Origin: Bacteroidota bacterium
GTDB lineage: Bacteria; Bacteroidota; Bacteroidia; Bacteroidales; CAJPTX01
Reading direction: 5' to 3'
Length of the DNA stretch: 19,331 nt
Assembly: GCA_002748015.1 (NCBI GenBank)
Contig: PDRH01000039.1
Location: 1-19,331 of the forward strand
Shown: one piece after another, positions 1 through 7,226 of the stretch
Layout of the letters: each line of letters opens with the position of its first letter
How positions within the stretch are numbered: position 1 is the stretch's first letter
Position numbers and translations under genes: made by a program
Notes under the pieces: generated by a model
What the model was told of the DNA's origin: nothing
The model's database searches: none
What the model saw: only the letters and a program-made list of their open reading frames with translations

Positions 1-258
1 CCCGGAAGCATCCGGTGCGGTGTCGACGTGAGCGAGGAAGCCGATGGCTGGCACCTTCCTGTCTATGTTGGAGGGAATAGACCCCATAACGTAGCCGAAT
101 TCATCCAGCTCGGCCTTGATGCCCATATCGTTCAGCTCCTGGCACAGCATGTTGAGGAGGTCATACTCCTTCTGGGCGCTGGGCTGGGTTTCCGACTCGG
201 GGTTCGACTGCGTGTCTATAGCGACGTAGCGCAGGAATTTATCCACTAATTTTTCCAT
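1..258 (-). CDS. pepT: Peptidase T (tripeptide aminopeptidase), N-terminal part
   Basis: This is a partial gene: the start is present and the 3' part lies beyond the left edge, so 86 of about 405-410 expected residues are seen. The reading frame opens with MEKLVDKFLRYVAIDTQS, the typical PepT N-terminus, and reaches GFLAHVDTAPD at residues 73-83. H77 and D79 of HVDT correspond to the first metal ligand and the catalytic-site Asp of the M20B zinc peptidases. By family knowledge PepT is a cytoplasmic dizinc exopeptidase that removes the N-terminal residue from tripeptides. The start is the ATG at 258-256; the bases before it are A-rich with no clear Shine-Dalgarno sequence, as is common in Bacteroidota. 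It is divergent from the first chemoreceptor gene. Function is confidently assigned from the N-terminus; the missing C-terminal two thirds cannot be checked. Confidence 0.9.
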   Translation of the reverse strand, partial: MEKLVDKFLRYVAIDTQSNPESETQPSAQKEYDLLNMLCQELNDMGIKAELDEFGYVMGSIPSNIDRKVPAIGFLAHVDTAPDASG

Positions 259-317
259 GTATATTGGTTTTATCTTGTTGCACGGTTGAGGCGCATCGTA
301 GGGCTGCGTACAAGGCA

Positions 318-348
318 CAAATTAAGCGGATTCTTTCCAATTACACAA
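318..348 (-). promoter_or_regulatory. Candidate promoter for pepT
   Basis: Read on the minus strand, a TTG (348-346) is followed after 20 nt by TTAATTTG (325-318), a 7/8 match to the Bacteroidetes -7 box TAnnTTTG. Transcription would begin about 50 nt upstream of the pepT ATG. It is a pattern match only. Confidence 0.35.
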
Positions 349-531
349 GCGGATGCGGCAAGGGGGGCAAAATCAACCCATGTGTGTAGGGTTATTCCGG
401 GGCGAGCGTAGGGAAGGAGGGGAAGGAGTAGGGGGAGGCAGGGGAATATGTAACCTTTTAGCGAGGTACTTCGTAGGTGTATTACCAATAGGTAACCATC
501 TTAATACCAATTATTTCACCGTAACCTGACG

Positions 532-560
532 TTCTAAATAAGCATAGTTACTATTTAGAA
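532..560. repeat. Perfect 9-bp inverted repeat (TTCTAAATA / TATTTAGAA)
   Basis: The arms lie at 532-540 and 552-560 with an 11-nt spacer. The right arm directly abuts the TTTG (561-564) that would serve as the -33 box of the candidate promoter for the first MCP gene, so it could be a regulator-binding site. It is not in a position where a terminator is needed, because the flanking genes are divergent. Confidence 0.55.
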
Positions 561-592
561 TTTGGATGTATTAGAGGGAAAATATACGTTCG
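561..592 (+). promoter_or_regulatory. Candidate promoter for the first MCP gene
   Basis: TTTG at 561-564 is followed after 20 nt by TACGTTCG (585-592), a 7/8 match to TAnnTTTG. This would give a leader of about 105 nt before the ATG at 705. Weaker alternatives, such as TGCTTTTG at 674-681, lie closer to the gene but have no matching upstream box. Confidence 0.3.
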
Positions 593-704
593 CGGTGTGA
601 AAGGGGTTCGTTTTGATGAATGTCGTATATACGTCTGCAAGTAGCCCCATTTATTCCATATAGAGAAGAAAGTTGCTTTTGGTGAACCTCTAATCTAGCA
701 ATCT

Positions 705-2399
705 ATGATACGAATTATCGACCTTAAGACGCGCTGGAAGTTGAACCTGAGCTTTGGAATAATCCTAATCCTGATACTCTCTGGTTCTCTCTGCATCAAT
801 AAGCTGATGCGCAACACGTTGAACAACAGTAGCGGGATGGACTACCTTAATGGTGCGACTCTGAGCTACAGGGCGATACGGCTAGGTGTAGTCAAATACC
901 TTGCGTTTGGGAAGCTGATGTTCGTAGAAGAGGCCCGGAAAGAGGCGACGAAGCTAGGTAAGGACATGGGGGCTTTTGCTGCACTTCCTGTTGATGGGTA
1001 CGCTTCTATGAGCACAAATATCGTTGGGCGGGTGGATGAATACATGGCTACGATGGAGGAGCTAGTAGCCGCCGTGGAGAAGAGCCGGAAGTCGAAAGAG
1101 GAGCTTAGCCAGGATGTTCTGGAGCTGGCCGTGAGCGACAGCTCGAAGAGCGGGCTACGTGCCCAGGTGGCGATTCACCGAGTGCTAATGGCACTGGATG
1201 AGTACTGGCTCACTCGGGACGAGGTGCACATGGAGCATGCGCTGTCGTCTGGTGAGGTGCTGGCGCGGGTGGCTCCAGAGCAGCGTGAGGCTATAGCGTG
1301 CCTGATAGAGCAAATTAGCGCTTTCAACGAGAGCTGCCGGGTCTTCTTTGCGGAGGAGGCTCGCCTCCTGAAGCAAGGTAGGGAGCTAAGCGCAGAGTTT
1401 GCGAGCTGCTATGCGGTTTGCGAAGCGGACAAGGCACGGAATGTGAACTTTCTGATGTCGGCCTCCGCCACGATTCTCATCCTGGTGGTGCTGCTGAGTC
1501 TACTCTTTGCGCAGCTAATTTCTAGGTACATCGTTCGGATGCTGGCGCGAGTGGTGAACCGAACGAACCACTGCGCCCGGGGTGATTTTAGCTTCACAGT
1601 GGATGAGCGGGATATGCGGATTAAGGATGAGTTCGGGGCGGTGGCGCGTGCGCAGTCTGAGCTCACGATGAATGTGAAGGAGATTGTAGGGCGTGTGCTC
1701 CGTGAGTCGGAGGAGCTGCAGCATACGAGTGCGGAGCTGAACGAGATGGCGGTTTCGCTCTCGGAGAGCTCGCTCCGGCAGGCGAGCAGCACCGAGGAGG
1801 TGAGCAGCGCGATGGAGGAGATGTCTGCCAACATCGACCAGAATGCGGAGAATGCGCTCACGAGCGGGAAGATCTCTGAGGGGATGCACGTGAGCATGGG
1901 GCATGTACGCAGCCTGTCCGGGGAGATGCTCAGCTCGTCGAAGACCATTGCGGAACGGATAACCGTAATCAATGACATAGCGAACCAGACAAACATTCTG
2001 GCGCTGAATGCGGCGGTGGAAGCGGCCAGGGCCGGGGAGAGCGGGCGTGGTTTTGCGGTGGTGGCCGCAGAGGTGCGTAAGCTGGCGGAGAGGAGTCAAT
2101 CGACGGCGGTGGAGATTATCGAGCTGTCGAATAGCTCCCTTTCCATAACGTCTAAGACAGGGTCGGCGCTGGAGGAGGCGCTGCCGAAGGTGGAGCGGAC
2201 GGCGCAGCTGGTGCAGGATATTGCGGCCAACACCTCGGAGCAACGGGCGGGCGTGGAGCAGATTAACGGTGCGATTCAGCAGCTGAATAGCGACGTTACG
2301 GATAATGCGCAAGCGGCCGAGCAGATTGCGCAGAATGCGGTGCATCTAAACGTACAGGCGATAGCGCTGCAGGATGTGGTGGAGTTCTTCAAGATTTAG
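705..2399 (+). CDS. Methyl-accepting chemotaxis protein (first of tandem pair)
   Basis: This is a transmembrane chemoreceptor of 564 residues. A short basic N-tail is followed by a membrane segment at about 13-34, a periplasmic mostly helical sensor domain at about 35-247 (4HB-like in character; family not determined), a second membrane segment at about 250-272, a HAMP domain at about 272-325, and a cytoplasmic coiled-coil signalling domain to the end. The kinase-contact hairpin tip at 424-457 (IANQTNILALNAAVEAARAG onward) matches the MCP consensus almost perfectly. EE-containing candidate methylation helices lie around 361-380 and 509-527. The C-terminus ends EFFKI, without a CheR/CheB-tethering pentapeptide. 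The family passes ligand information to CheA/CheW; those genes are not in the window. It stops with TAG. It is G+C-richer than its paralog at 2824-4518. The ligand is unknown. Confidence 0.95.
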   Translation: MIRIIDLKTRWKLNLSFGIILILILSGSLCINKLMRNTLNNSSGMDYLNGATLSYRAIRLGVVKYLAFGKLMFVEEARKEATKLGKDMGAFAALPVDGYASMSTNIVGRVDEYMATMEELVAAVEKSRKSKEELSQDVLELAVSDSSKSGLRAQVAIHRVLMALDEYWLTRDEVHMEHALSSGEVLARVAPEQREAIACLIEQISAFNESCRVFFAEEARLLKQGRELSAEFASCYAVCEADKARNVNFLMSASATILILVVLLSLLFAQLISRYIVRMLARVVNRTNHCARGDFSFTVDERDMRIKDEFGAVARAQSELTMNVKEIVGRVLRESEELQHTSAELNEMAVSLSESSLRQASSTEEVSSAMEEMSANIDQNAENALTSGKISEGMHVSMGHVRSLSGEMLSSSKTIAERITVINDIANQTNILALNAAVEAARAGESGRGFAVVAAEVRKLAERSQSTAVEIIELSNSSLSITSKTGSALEEALPKVERTAQLVQDIAANTSEQRAGVEQINGAIQQLNSDVTDNAQAAEQIAQNAVHLNVQAIALQDVVEFFKI

Positions 2400-2490
2400 G
2401 GGGAGCTACCAGCGGGCCAGGACGTAAACCCTAGAGCATGCAGCAAGATAATATAAGGATACTATAGACTGAAACGTGTTGAGGAGATCA

Positions 2491-2531
2491 ATGGCCCCCC
2501 CAAGCCCTCTGGGCTTGGGGGGGGCCATTTT
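2491..2531 (+). terminator. Rho-independent terminator of the first MCP gene
   Basis: A 17-bp stem has arms at 2491-2507 and 2511-2528, with a 3-nt loop and TTTT partly following. The left arm carries 7 C and the right arm 8 G, so one G is bulged. It lies about 90 nt after the MCP stop codon. In the opposite direction no T-run follows, so it acts on the plus strand. Confidence 0.85.
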
Positions 2532-2542
2532 AGGGCATGTGG

Positions 2543-2589
2543 ATAATATGAATACAGAAAACGATATACATAACATGAATACAGAAAAC
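2543..2589. repeat. Tandem direct repeat, two copies with 27-bp period
   Basis: The units ATAATATGAATACAGAAAAC (2543-2562) and ATAACATGAATACAGAAAAC (2570-2589) differ at one of 20 positions and are separated by 7 nt. They sit directly downstream of the terminator. No function is evident; they could be a binding site pair or replication slippage. Confidence 0.7.
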
Positions 2590-2660
2590 ATTGAATAGTT
2601 GATAATTCTCTAGCGGCCTTACGAGAGGGGGCGATCTGTAAAAAGCTATAAATCATATAG

Positions 2661-2689
2661 TTTGACAGATAATGTAAGCTAGATATTTG
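2661..2689 (+). promoter_or_regulatory. Candidate promoter for the second MCP gene
   Basis: TTTG at 2661-2664 is followed after 17 nt by GATATTTG (2682-2689), a 7/8 match to TAnnTTTG. The implied leader to the ATG at 2824 is about 130 nt. It lies downstream of the first gene's terminator, which fits independent transcription. Confidence 0.35.
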
Positions 2690-2823
2690 CTGTCATGGTC
2701 AATATAATATAGATTTGCATGCTAAATTGGGGACATTTCCTGACTGAGTAATGCTGTCCTAGTATGCTGCTTCATTCGCCTTACGTACTAATAGATTGCG
2801 CGCACCAATGACCGATTGAACCT

Positions 2824-4518
2824 ATGATACGAATTATCGACCTAAAGACCCGCTGGAAGCTAAATCTGAGCTTTGGGATGATTCTCGTGCTTATACTACT
2901 GGGGATGCTGTGCGTCAAGCAGCTGACAAAAACTGCTTTTGATAACTGCCGAGGTATGGACTACCTTAATATCGCGCATCGAAACTATACGCAGATGCGC
3001 TTCAATGTAACGAAATACGTGGCGTTTGATGACCTGAAGTACATCACGATGACTGAGGATTGCGCCCAAAAGGTGCATGATGAAATGGGGCACATTGCGC
3101 ATCTACCGATAGATGGCTACCAAGAGATGGGTAAGGAGATTGATGCGCTGACCGATGAATACATGCGTGTACTCGGTGAGTTGGTAGCTGGCTTCGAGGA
3201 TTGCCATGCCAGAAGACATAAGATAATTGCAGATTTGAAGTCGCTTAATAACCCTGATACGACAACGAAGAGTCTTCTCGGTCGCCTCCAGCTTCGTAAG
3301 GTAATAGAGGGAATAGAAGCCTTTTGGGATCTGCGTGAGGATACTCGGATCACCCAGGCAATATCCGAGGCCGAAGAGTTCATCCGGTTGCAACCGGCCT
3401 ACGCAGAAGACATGCAGGGGATTATAGACGATATTCAGGCATTCCATAGGAGGTCTTCTACTATTTTCGCGATGGATAATATGCATATTGGGCTAGGGAA
3501 CAATCTTACAGAGCGGTTCGAGGTCTACTATGAGCAGTGCGAGGAGCATAAGCTAAGCAACCTACAAAGAAGCAAGATATCGTCGGTGGTTATTCTTGTG
3601 GTGGTTATACTCCTAAGCATCCTCCTAGCGCAGCTCATCTCGCGCTACATCATCCGGATGCTAGGACGGGTTGTAAACCGTACCAGCCACTGTGCACAGG
3701 GCAACTTTAGCTTCACCGTAGATGAACGGGACATGCGGATTAAGGATGAATTCGGGGCAGTAGCCCGTGCGCAGTCTAAGCTTACAAGCAACGTGAGATC
3801 AATCGTTACAAAAATCCAGAAGGAGTCGGAGGAGCTACAAAGCGCCAGCTCTGAGCTGAACAAAATGGCTGTTTCCCTCTCCGAGAGTTCACTCCGCCAG
3901 GCGAGCAGTACGGAGGAGGTGAGCAGCGCAATGGAGGAGATGTCGGCCAACATCGATCAGAATGCGGACAATGCCCTAACAAGCGGGAAGATCTCGGAGG
4001 GTATGCACGTGAGTATGGGAAATGTAAGCAAGCTGTCCGAGGAGATGCTCAACTCATCCAAGACCATTGCGGAGCGGATAACAGTAATCAACGATATAGC
4101 GAACCAGACAAACATCCTTGCGCTCAATGCAGCAGTGGAGGCCGCACGGGCCGGGGAGAGCGGGCGGGGCTTTGCCGTAGTAGCCAACGAAGTACGTAAA
4201 TTGGCGGAGCGAAGCCAGACGACCGCAATGGAGATTATCGAGCTGTCGAATAGCTCGCTATCGGTTACGACTAAGACGGGTGAAGCGCTAGAGAAGGCTC
4301 TTCCAAAGGTAGAGCAGACGGCGCAACTAGTTCAGGAGATTGCCGCCAACACCTCGGAGCAACGGTCCGGCGTGGAACAGATTAACGGCGCCATTCAGCA
4401 TATGAACGATGGGGTAACTGATAATGCCCAGGCCGCAGAGCAAATTGCTCAGAATGCAAAACAGCTAAATACGCAGGCTATTGCGCTGCAAGAGGTGGTG
4501 AAGTTCTTCCAAGTATAA
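2824..4518 (+). CDS. Methyl-accepting chemotaxis protein (second of tandem pair)
   Basis: This chemoreceptor is collinear with the one at 705-2399: also 564 residues, and the two align without visible gaps. The first 18 residues (MIRIIDLKTRWKLNLSFG) are identical. The sensor domain (about 35-247) is strongly diverged, keeping only scattered matches such as LP.DGY at 94-99 and DEYM at 111-114. From about residue 265 through HAMP and the signalling domain the two proteins are nearly identical again, including the hairpin tip. Membrane segments lie at about 13-34 and 252-273. It stops with TAA and ends KFFQV without a CheR-tether motif. Codon use is visibly more AT-rich than in the first copy. 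This suggests duplication followed by sensor diversification; an ancient recombination that swapped sensors is an alternative. The ligand is unknown. Confidence 0.95.
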   Translation: MIRIIDLKTRWKLNLSFGMILVLILLGMLCVKQLTKTAFDNCRGMDYLNIAHRNYTQMRFNVTKYVAFDDLKYITMTEDCAQKVHDEMGHIAHLPIDGYQEMGKEIDALTDEYMRVLGELVAGFEDCHARRHKIIADLKSLNNPDTTTKSLLGRLQLRKVIEGIEAFWDLREDTRITQAISEAEEFIRLQPAYAEDMQGIIDDIQAFHRRSSTIFAMDNMHIGLGNNLTERFEVYYEQCEEHKLSNLQRSKISSVVILVVVILLSILLAQLISRYIIRMLGRVVNRTSHCAQGNFSFTVDERDMRIKDEFGAVARAQSKLTSNVRSIVTKIQKESEELQSASSELNKMAVSLSESSLRQASSTEEVSSAMEEMSANIDQNADNALTSGKISEGMHVSMGNVSKLSEEMLNSSKTIAERITVINDIANQTNILALNAAVEAARAGESGRGFAVVANEVRKLAERSQTTAMEIIELSNSSLSVTTKTGEALEKALPKVEQTAQLVQEIAANTSEQRSGVEQINGAIQHMNDGVTDNAQAAEQIAQNAKQLNTQAIALQEVVKFFQV

Positions 4519-4761
4519 CCCTAATTTGGTACATAGCGCAGCGGCAAGCCGACTGCCGCTACGAGCTAGCTGCTCGGCATGGTTTGGTACAATTTTGCGC
4601 GCTAAGCAGTAAGTAGCCCCCTAGGTAAAGCGGTTCTTTGCGTCGCTCAACGGTGCCAACGCACTAGCTCACGCCAGCCGCCACATGCCTAGAATAGGAA
4701 ATGGGTATCAAGCGAATCGCAGCAAGAGGGGAGGCATTCGGCATTAGCGGAGACGCACATG
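4519..4761. other. Convergent intergenic region with repeat fragments
   Basis: This stretch lies between the second MCP gene and the purC terminator. It holds an inverted copy of the intergenic repeat (about 4526-4570), two TTTGGTACA nonamers (4525-4533 and 4583-4591), an AAGTAGCCCC copy (4611-4620) and TAGGTAAAGCGG (4622-4633), which recurs in the palindrome at the right end of the window. No canonical plus-strand terminator for the MCP gene is seen. A 73-codon plus-strand frame here runs over the purC terminator and is not credible. Confidence 0.55.
4526..4570 (-). repeat. Intergenic repeat element, inverted copy
   Basis: Read on the minus strand, positions 4563-4541 match 14420-14442 at 21 of 23 bases (core CGTAG[C/T]GGCAGTCGGCT then [T/C]GCCGC). 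Similarity continues outward, with GCTAG(C)TC before it and CGCTA...ACC(G)AAAT after it. The core can fold: AGCGGC and GCCGCT form a 6-bp stem around a 9-nt loop. It has no coding capacity and no T-run, so it is better read as a dispersed REP/MITE-like element than as a terminator. Confidence 0.6.
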
Positions 4762-4808
4762 AAAAAGCGGGCGACCATCCTGTAGGACACCAGGAACGGT
4801 CGCCCGCT
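4762..4808 (-). terminator. Rho-independent terminator of the phoH-purC operon
   Basis: On the minus strand, arms at 4808-4798 and 4776-4766 form a perfect 11-bp G+C-rich stem (AGCGGGCGACC with GGTCGCCCGCT), followed by TTTTT. An additional CCTG/CAGG pair can extend it inside the loop. It begins about 25 nt after the purC stop codon. Confidence 0.9.
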
Positions 4809-4833
4809 ACTTACTCAATGAGAGTTCGCTGGG

Positions 4834-5781
4834 CTACTGCTGGGCAATCCAGCTCTCTACGTTCTTCTGGATGCGGTCGATGGGGTCTCCCTCAAGGGAA
4901 ACATCGAACTTCTTACCGGTAATCTTCTCATATAGCTCAACATAGCGACCGGTAATTTCCTGTTGACGCTCTGGAGTCAGAGCGGGTATCTGCTGCCCCT
5001 CCTGACCATTAAAGCCATTGTCCATGAGCCATTGACGCACAAACTCCTTGGATAGCTGACGCTGGGGTTCCCCTTTCTCTAGACGCTCCTGGTAACCCTC
5101 GGAGTAGAAGTAGCGGGAGCTATCCGGGGTGTGTATTTCGTCTATAAGCATTATCTGGCCATGGCGGTTACCAAACTCATACTTGGTGTCAACGAGTATG
5201 AGCCCCTGCTTTGCAGCCATTTCCGTACCACGGGCGAAAAGAGCGAGCGCATACTTCTCGAGCTGCCTATACTCCTCCTCCTTAACGATTCCACGGGCAA
5301 TGATATCCTCGCGGCTAATATCCTCATCGTGCCCCTCCGCGGCCTTAGTGGTGGGGGTTATGATGGGGGTGGGGAGCTTTTCATTCTCGCGAAGCCCCTC
5401 GGGTAGGGCTACGCCACAAAGCGTACGCTTACCGGCCTTATACTCGCGCCAAGCATGACCGCTAAGGTAGCCCCGTACAACCATCTCCACGGGATAGGTC
5501 TGGCACTTATAGCCCACAGTGACCATGGGGTCCGGCATGGCGAGCTTCCAGTTGGGCAGAATGTCGCGGGTGGCATCGAGGAATACGGCAGCAATCATGT
5601 TGAGTACCTGTCCCTTGCCGGGGATACCCCAGGGCATCACCACGTCGAAGGCGCTAAGCCTATCACTAACGACCATGGCCAGGAGCCCCCCCTTAAGGGT
5701 ATACACATCCCTAACCTTTCCGTGGTATACGGCTTCCTGATTGGTAAAGTTGAAATCTGTTTTTAGAACTGCTTGCTGCAT
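4834..5781 (-). CDS. purC: SAICAR synthetase (phosphoribosylaminoimidazole-succinocarboxamide synthase)
   Basis: This enzyme of de novo purine synthesis joins CAIR and aspartate, with ATP, to give SAICAR in the cytoplasm. The 315-residue length fits the longer form of the family. Visible signatures are the nucleotide-binding GKVRDVY (21-27), SDRLSAFD (39-46), the substrate-binding stretch LPTPIITPTTKAAEGHDEDI (136-155), VDTKYEFG (197-204) and the family signature DEIHTPDSSRYF (214-225). All look intact. The ATG at 5781-5779 lies 2 nt after the phoH stop codon, so the two genes are probably translationally coupled. It stops with TAG and is followed by a strong terminator. The identification is firm. 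Confidence 0.98.
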   Translation of the reverse strand: MQQAVLKTDFNFTNQEAVYHGKVRDVYTLKGGLLAMVVSDRLSAFDVVMPWGIPGKGQVLNMIAAVFLDATRDILPNWKLAMPDPMVTVGYKCQTYPVEMVVRGYLSGHAWREYKAGKRTLCGVALPEGLRENEKLPTPIITPTTKAAEGHDEDISREDIIARGIVKEEEYRQLEKYALALFARGTEMAAKQGLILVDTKYEFGNRHGQIMLIDEIHTPDSSRYFYSEGYQERLEKGEPQRQLSKEFVRQWLMDNGFNGQEGQQIPALTPERQQEITGRYVELYEKITGKKFDVSLEGDPIDRIQKNVESWIAQQ

Positions 5782-5783
5782 GG

Positions 5784-6764
5784 CTATGGTATGTTGTTAT
5801 CGGTATCGGTTTTGCCCTCGCTCTCGAAGGCTTGAACTATTTGGGTTACGAGCCTGTGGCGCACTATGTCGCGGGTGCCGAACTCCACCACGGTAACGCC
5901 CTGTAGGTCTCGGACTAAATCTACCGCACGACGAAGACCGGATTGGTTTGGATTTGGGAGATCGACCTGACTGGCATCACCGGTTACGAGGAACTTGGCA
6001 TTTCTACCCATACGGGTAAGGAACATCTTCATCTGGGCGAGGGTTGCGTTCTGAGCTTCGTCCAGTATGACAAAAGCATCGTCCAGGGTACGTCCCCGCA
6101 TATAGGCTAGGGGAGCAATTTGTATGGTGCCATCCTCCAGCTTCCCCTTGAGTACCTGCTGGGGTAGCATATCGCGCAGACCGTCGTAGAGCGGCTGAAG
6201 GTAGGGGTCCAACTTCTCCTTGAGGTCTCCGGGTAAAAAACCCAGGCGTTCTCCGGCCTCAACTGCGGGGCGTGTAAGCACTATCCGCCGCAGCTCGCGC
6301 CGTTTAAGGGCTCGGACGGCAAGGGCTATGGCCATGTAGGTTTTCCCTGTACCGGCGGGGCCTAGTGCAAAGAGGAGATCGCTGTTCTCTAGGGCTTCCA
6401 CGAGGGCTATTTGGCTTGGGGTTCTTGGACGAATAGTCCGTCCCTTGGCACCATGTACCAGGATTTCCTCCTGCTCTGGCCCCGAATGGAGCGCCTGCTG
6501 GAAATCGCCGGAAAGTAGCTCGCGCATAACAGCCACAGGCAACTCACCATGACGGCGGAAATAGTCCTCGCACTTAGCAATAAATTCCTCCAGCTCATCG
6601 AGGTTTTCCGGTACTCCAGTGGCTCTTATTTCATTGCCCCTGGCCACGAGCTTGAGGTTAGCGAAATGCTCGGCTAGGAGGTGGTACTTGCCATTATTGA
6701 CCCCGTAGAGACTCAGGGGGTCAATGAAATCCAGACATACTACTCGCTCTTGCTGCGTACCCAT
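5784..6764 (-). CDS. phoH: PhoH-family ATPase (PhoH/PhoL type)
   Basis: This is a cytoplasmic P-loop ATPase related to the helicase-like PhoH/PhoL/YbeZ group, linked in other bacteria to RNA metabolism and ribosome maturation with YbeY. In the 326-residue form chosen here, Walker A is GPAGTGKT (135-142), Walker B is VILDEAQN (232-239) and the motif TGDASQVDLP lies at 261-270. The N-terminal part (about 8-90) resembles the family's KH-like region. I start at the ATG 6764-6762, preceded by an A-rich stretch, because the family N-terminus begins with residues like those right after it. The frame could extend 21 codons to a TTG at 6827, but that lies at the edge of the upstream terminator hairpin. 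It is coupled to purC. It stops with TAG. Confidence 0.93.
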   Translation of the reverse strand: MGTQQERVVCLDFIDPLSLYGVNNGKYHLLAEHFANLKLVARGNEIRATGVPENLDELEEFIAKCEDYFRRHGELPVAVMRELLSGDFQQALHSGPEQEEILVHGAKGRTIRPRTPSQIALVEALENSDLLFALGPAGTGKTYMAIALAVRALKRRELRRIVLTRPAVEAGERLGFLPGDLKEKLDPYLQPLYDGLRDMLPQQVLKGKLEDGTIQIAPLAYMRGRTLDDAFVILDEAQNATLAQMKMFLTRMGRNAKFLVTGDASQVDLPNPNQSGLRRAVDLVRDLQGVTVVEFGTRDIVRHRLVTQIVQAFESEGKTDTDNNIP

Positions 6765-6830
6765 TTGGTTTAATCTATGTTCTAGTCCCACCGTTATTAT
6801 AAATGGTCTGAAGGGACTTTTGTTCAAAGA

Positions 6831-6865
6831 GAGGGGGCGCTACGAGTTGGCCGTAGCACCCCCTC
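6831..6865 (-). terminator. Hairpin terminator after the efflux operon
   Basis: Arms at 6865-6852 and 6844-6831 form a 14-bp stem on the minus strand, 13 Watson-Crick pairs plus one G-U, with a 7-nt loop. It is followed by TCTTTG, a weak T-run. It sits between the PII-like gene at the end of the efflux operon and phoH, so it probably ends the efflux transcript. A second small hairpin (GCAGAG/CTCTGC, 6877-6891) lies between it and the stop codon. Confidence 0.7.
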
Positions 6866-6905
6866 GGGTGTTCATCGCAGAGAGCCTCTGCTGGCTTTCC
6901 GTGAA

Positions 6906-7208
6906 CTAGTAGAAGAACTGATCGAGTCCCCAGCTGGCTACCGTAAGCAGCTCGTTGGGGTTATCGACCTGCTCGTTGTAGCTTGCCAGGCGTGCCATAA
7001 AGACATCGTAGAGGGCCGGGTCGCTGAACTGGAATAGGAGGATGGCATTGTAGCCCGGCCACACCTCATCATTGAAGCGGTGGTCTCCCTTCCTGTTCTT
7101 AGCCAGCACGTGGTTAACCACCTGGTAGCTCTTTATCTCTAGCTCTTCGCACATACGCTGCACTACGGGTGCTACGCCCACGTTGCAGGTAACGTATACC
7201 ATTTTCAT
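6906..7208 (-). CDS. Small PII-like protein encoded with the RND pump
   Basis: This 100-residue soluble protein begins MKMVYVTCNVG, a first beta-strand of the ferredoxin-like type, followed by a helix (about 12-22). A region with GDHRFNDEVWPGYNAILLF (41-59) and a final strand ending ASWGLDQFFY come next. The order strand-helix, G.H...WPG.N, a second helix and a W-containing last strand recalls the PII-superfamily small proteins found next to RND pumps in Bacteroidota. That assignment rests on pattern resemblance only. The gene starts 18 nt after the pump gene's stop, with GGAGGG 9 nt before the ATG, a clearer Shine-Dalgarno sequence than at most neighbours. It is last in the operon, and a role in sensing or regulating the pump is inferred. 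It stops with TAG. Confidence 0.8.
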   Translation of the reverse strand: MKMVYVTCNVGVAPVVQRMCEELEIKSYQVVNHVLAKNRKGDHRFNDEVWPGYNAILLFQFSDPALYDVFMARLASYNEQVDNPNELLTVASWGLDQFFY

Positions 7209-7226
7209 ATCGTATCGCCCTCCAGT

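Larger units (their letters stand above)
259..704. other. Divergent intergenic region pepT / first MCP gene
   Basis: This 446-nt region separates pepT (minus) from the first chemoreceptor gene (plus). It holds candidate promoters in both directions, a purine-rich, G-run-containing tract on the plus strand (about 411-444), an AT-rich perfect inverted repeat (532-560) and one copy of the intergenic octamer AAGTAGCC (639-646). The short open frames here have no family features and overlap these elements, so I see no gene. Confidence 0.6.
2400..2823. other. Intergenic region between the two MCP genes
   Basis: This 424-nt AT-rich spacer contains a strong hairpin terminator (2491-2531), a two-copy tandem repeat (2543-2589) and a candidate promoter (2661-2689). 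Two overlapping minus-strand frames cross it, but they run through the terminator and have no protein character. The two MCP genes therefore appear to be separate transcription units. Confidence 0.6.

Noticed and set aside
1515..2345. 276-codon minus-strand open frame opposite the first MCP gene
   Set aside because: The Arg/Leu/His-rich translation is typical of the antisense of a G+C-rich coding sequence; the MCP frame has clear domains throughout.
4540..4560. Hairpin after the second MCP gene as an intrinsic terminator
   Set aside because: The stem is only 6 bp and no T-run follows; the sequence is better explained as a copy of the dispersed repeat.
4701..4922. 73-codon plus-strand open frame between the second MCP gene and purC
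   Set aside because: It runs through the purC terminator and into the purC 3' end; no protein character.
6765..6827. Upstream TTG start for phoH (21 more residues)
   Set aside because: The extra residues do not resemble PhoH N-termini and the start lies at the edge of the upstream terminator hairpin; the ATG at 6764 fits better.
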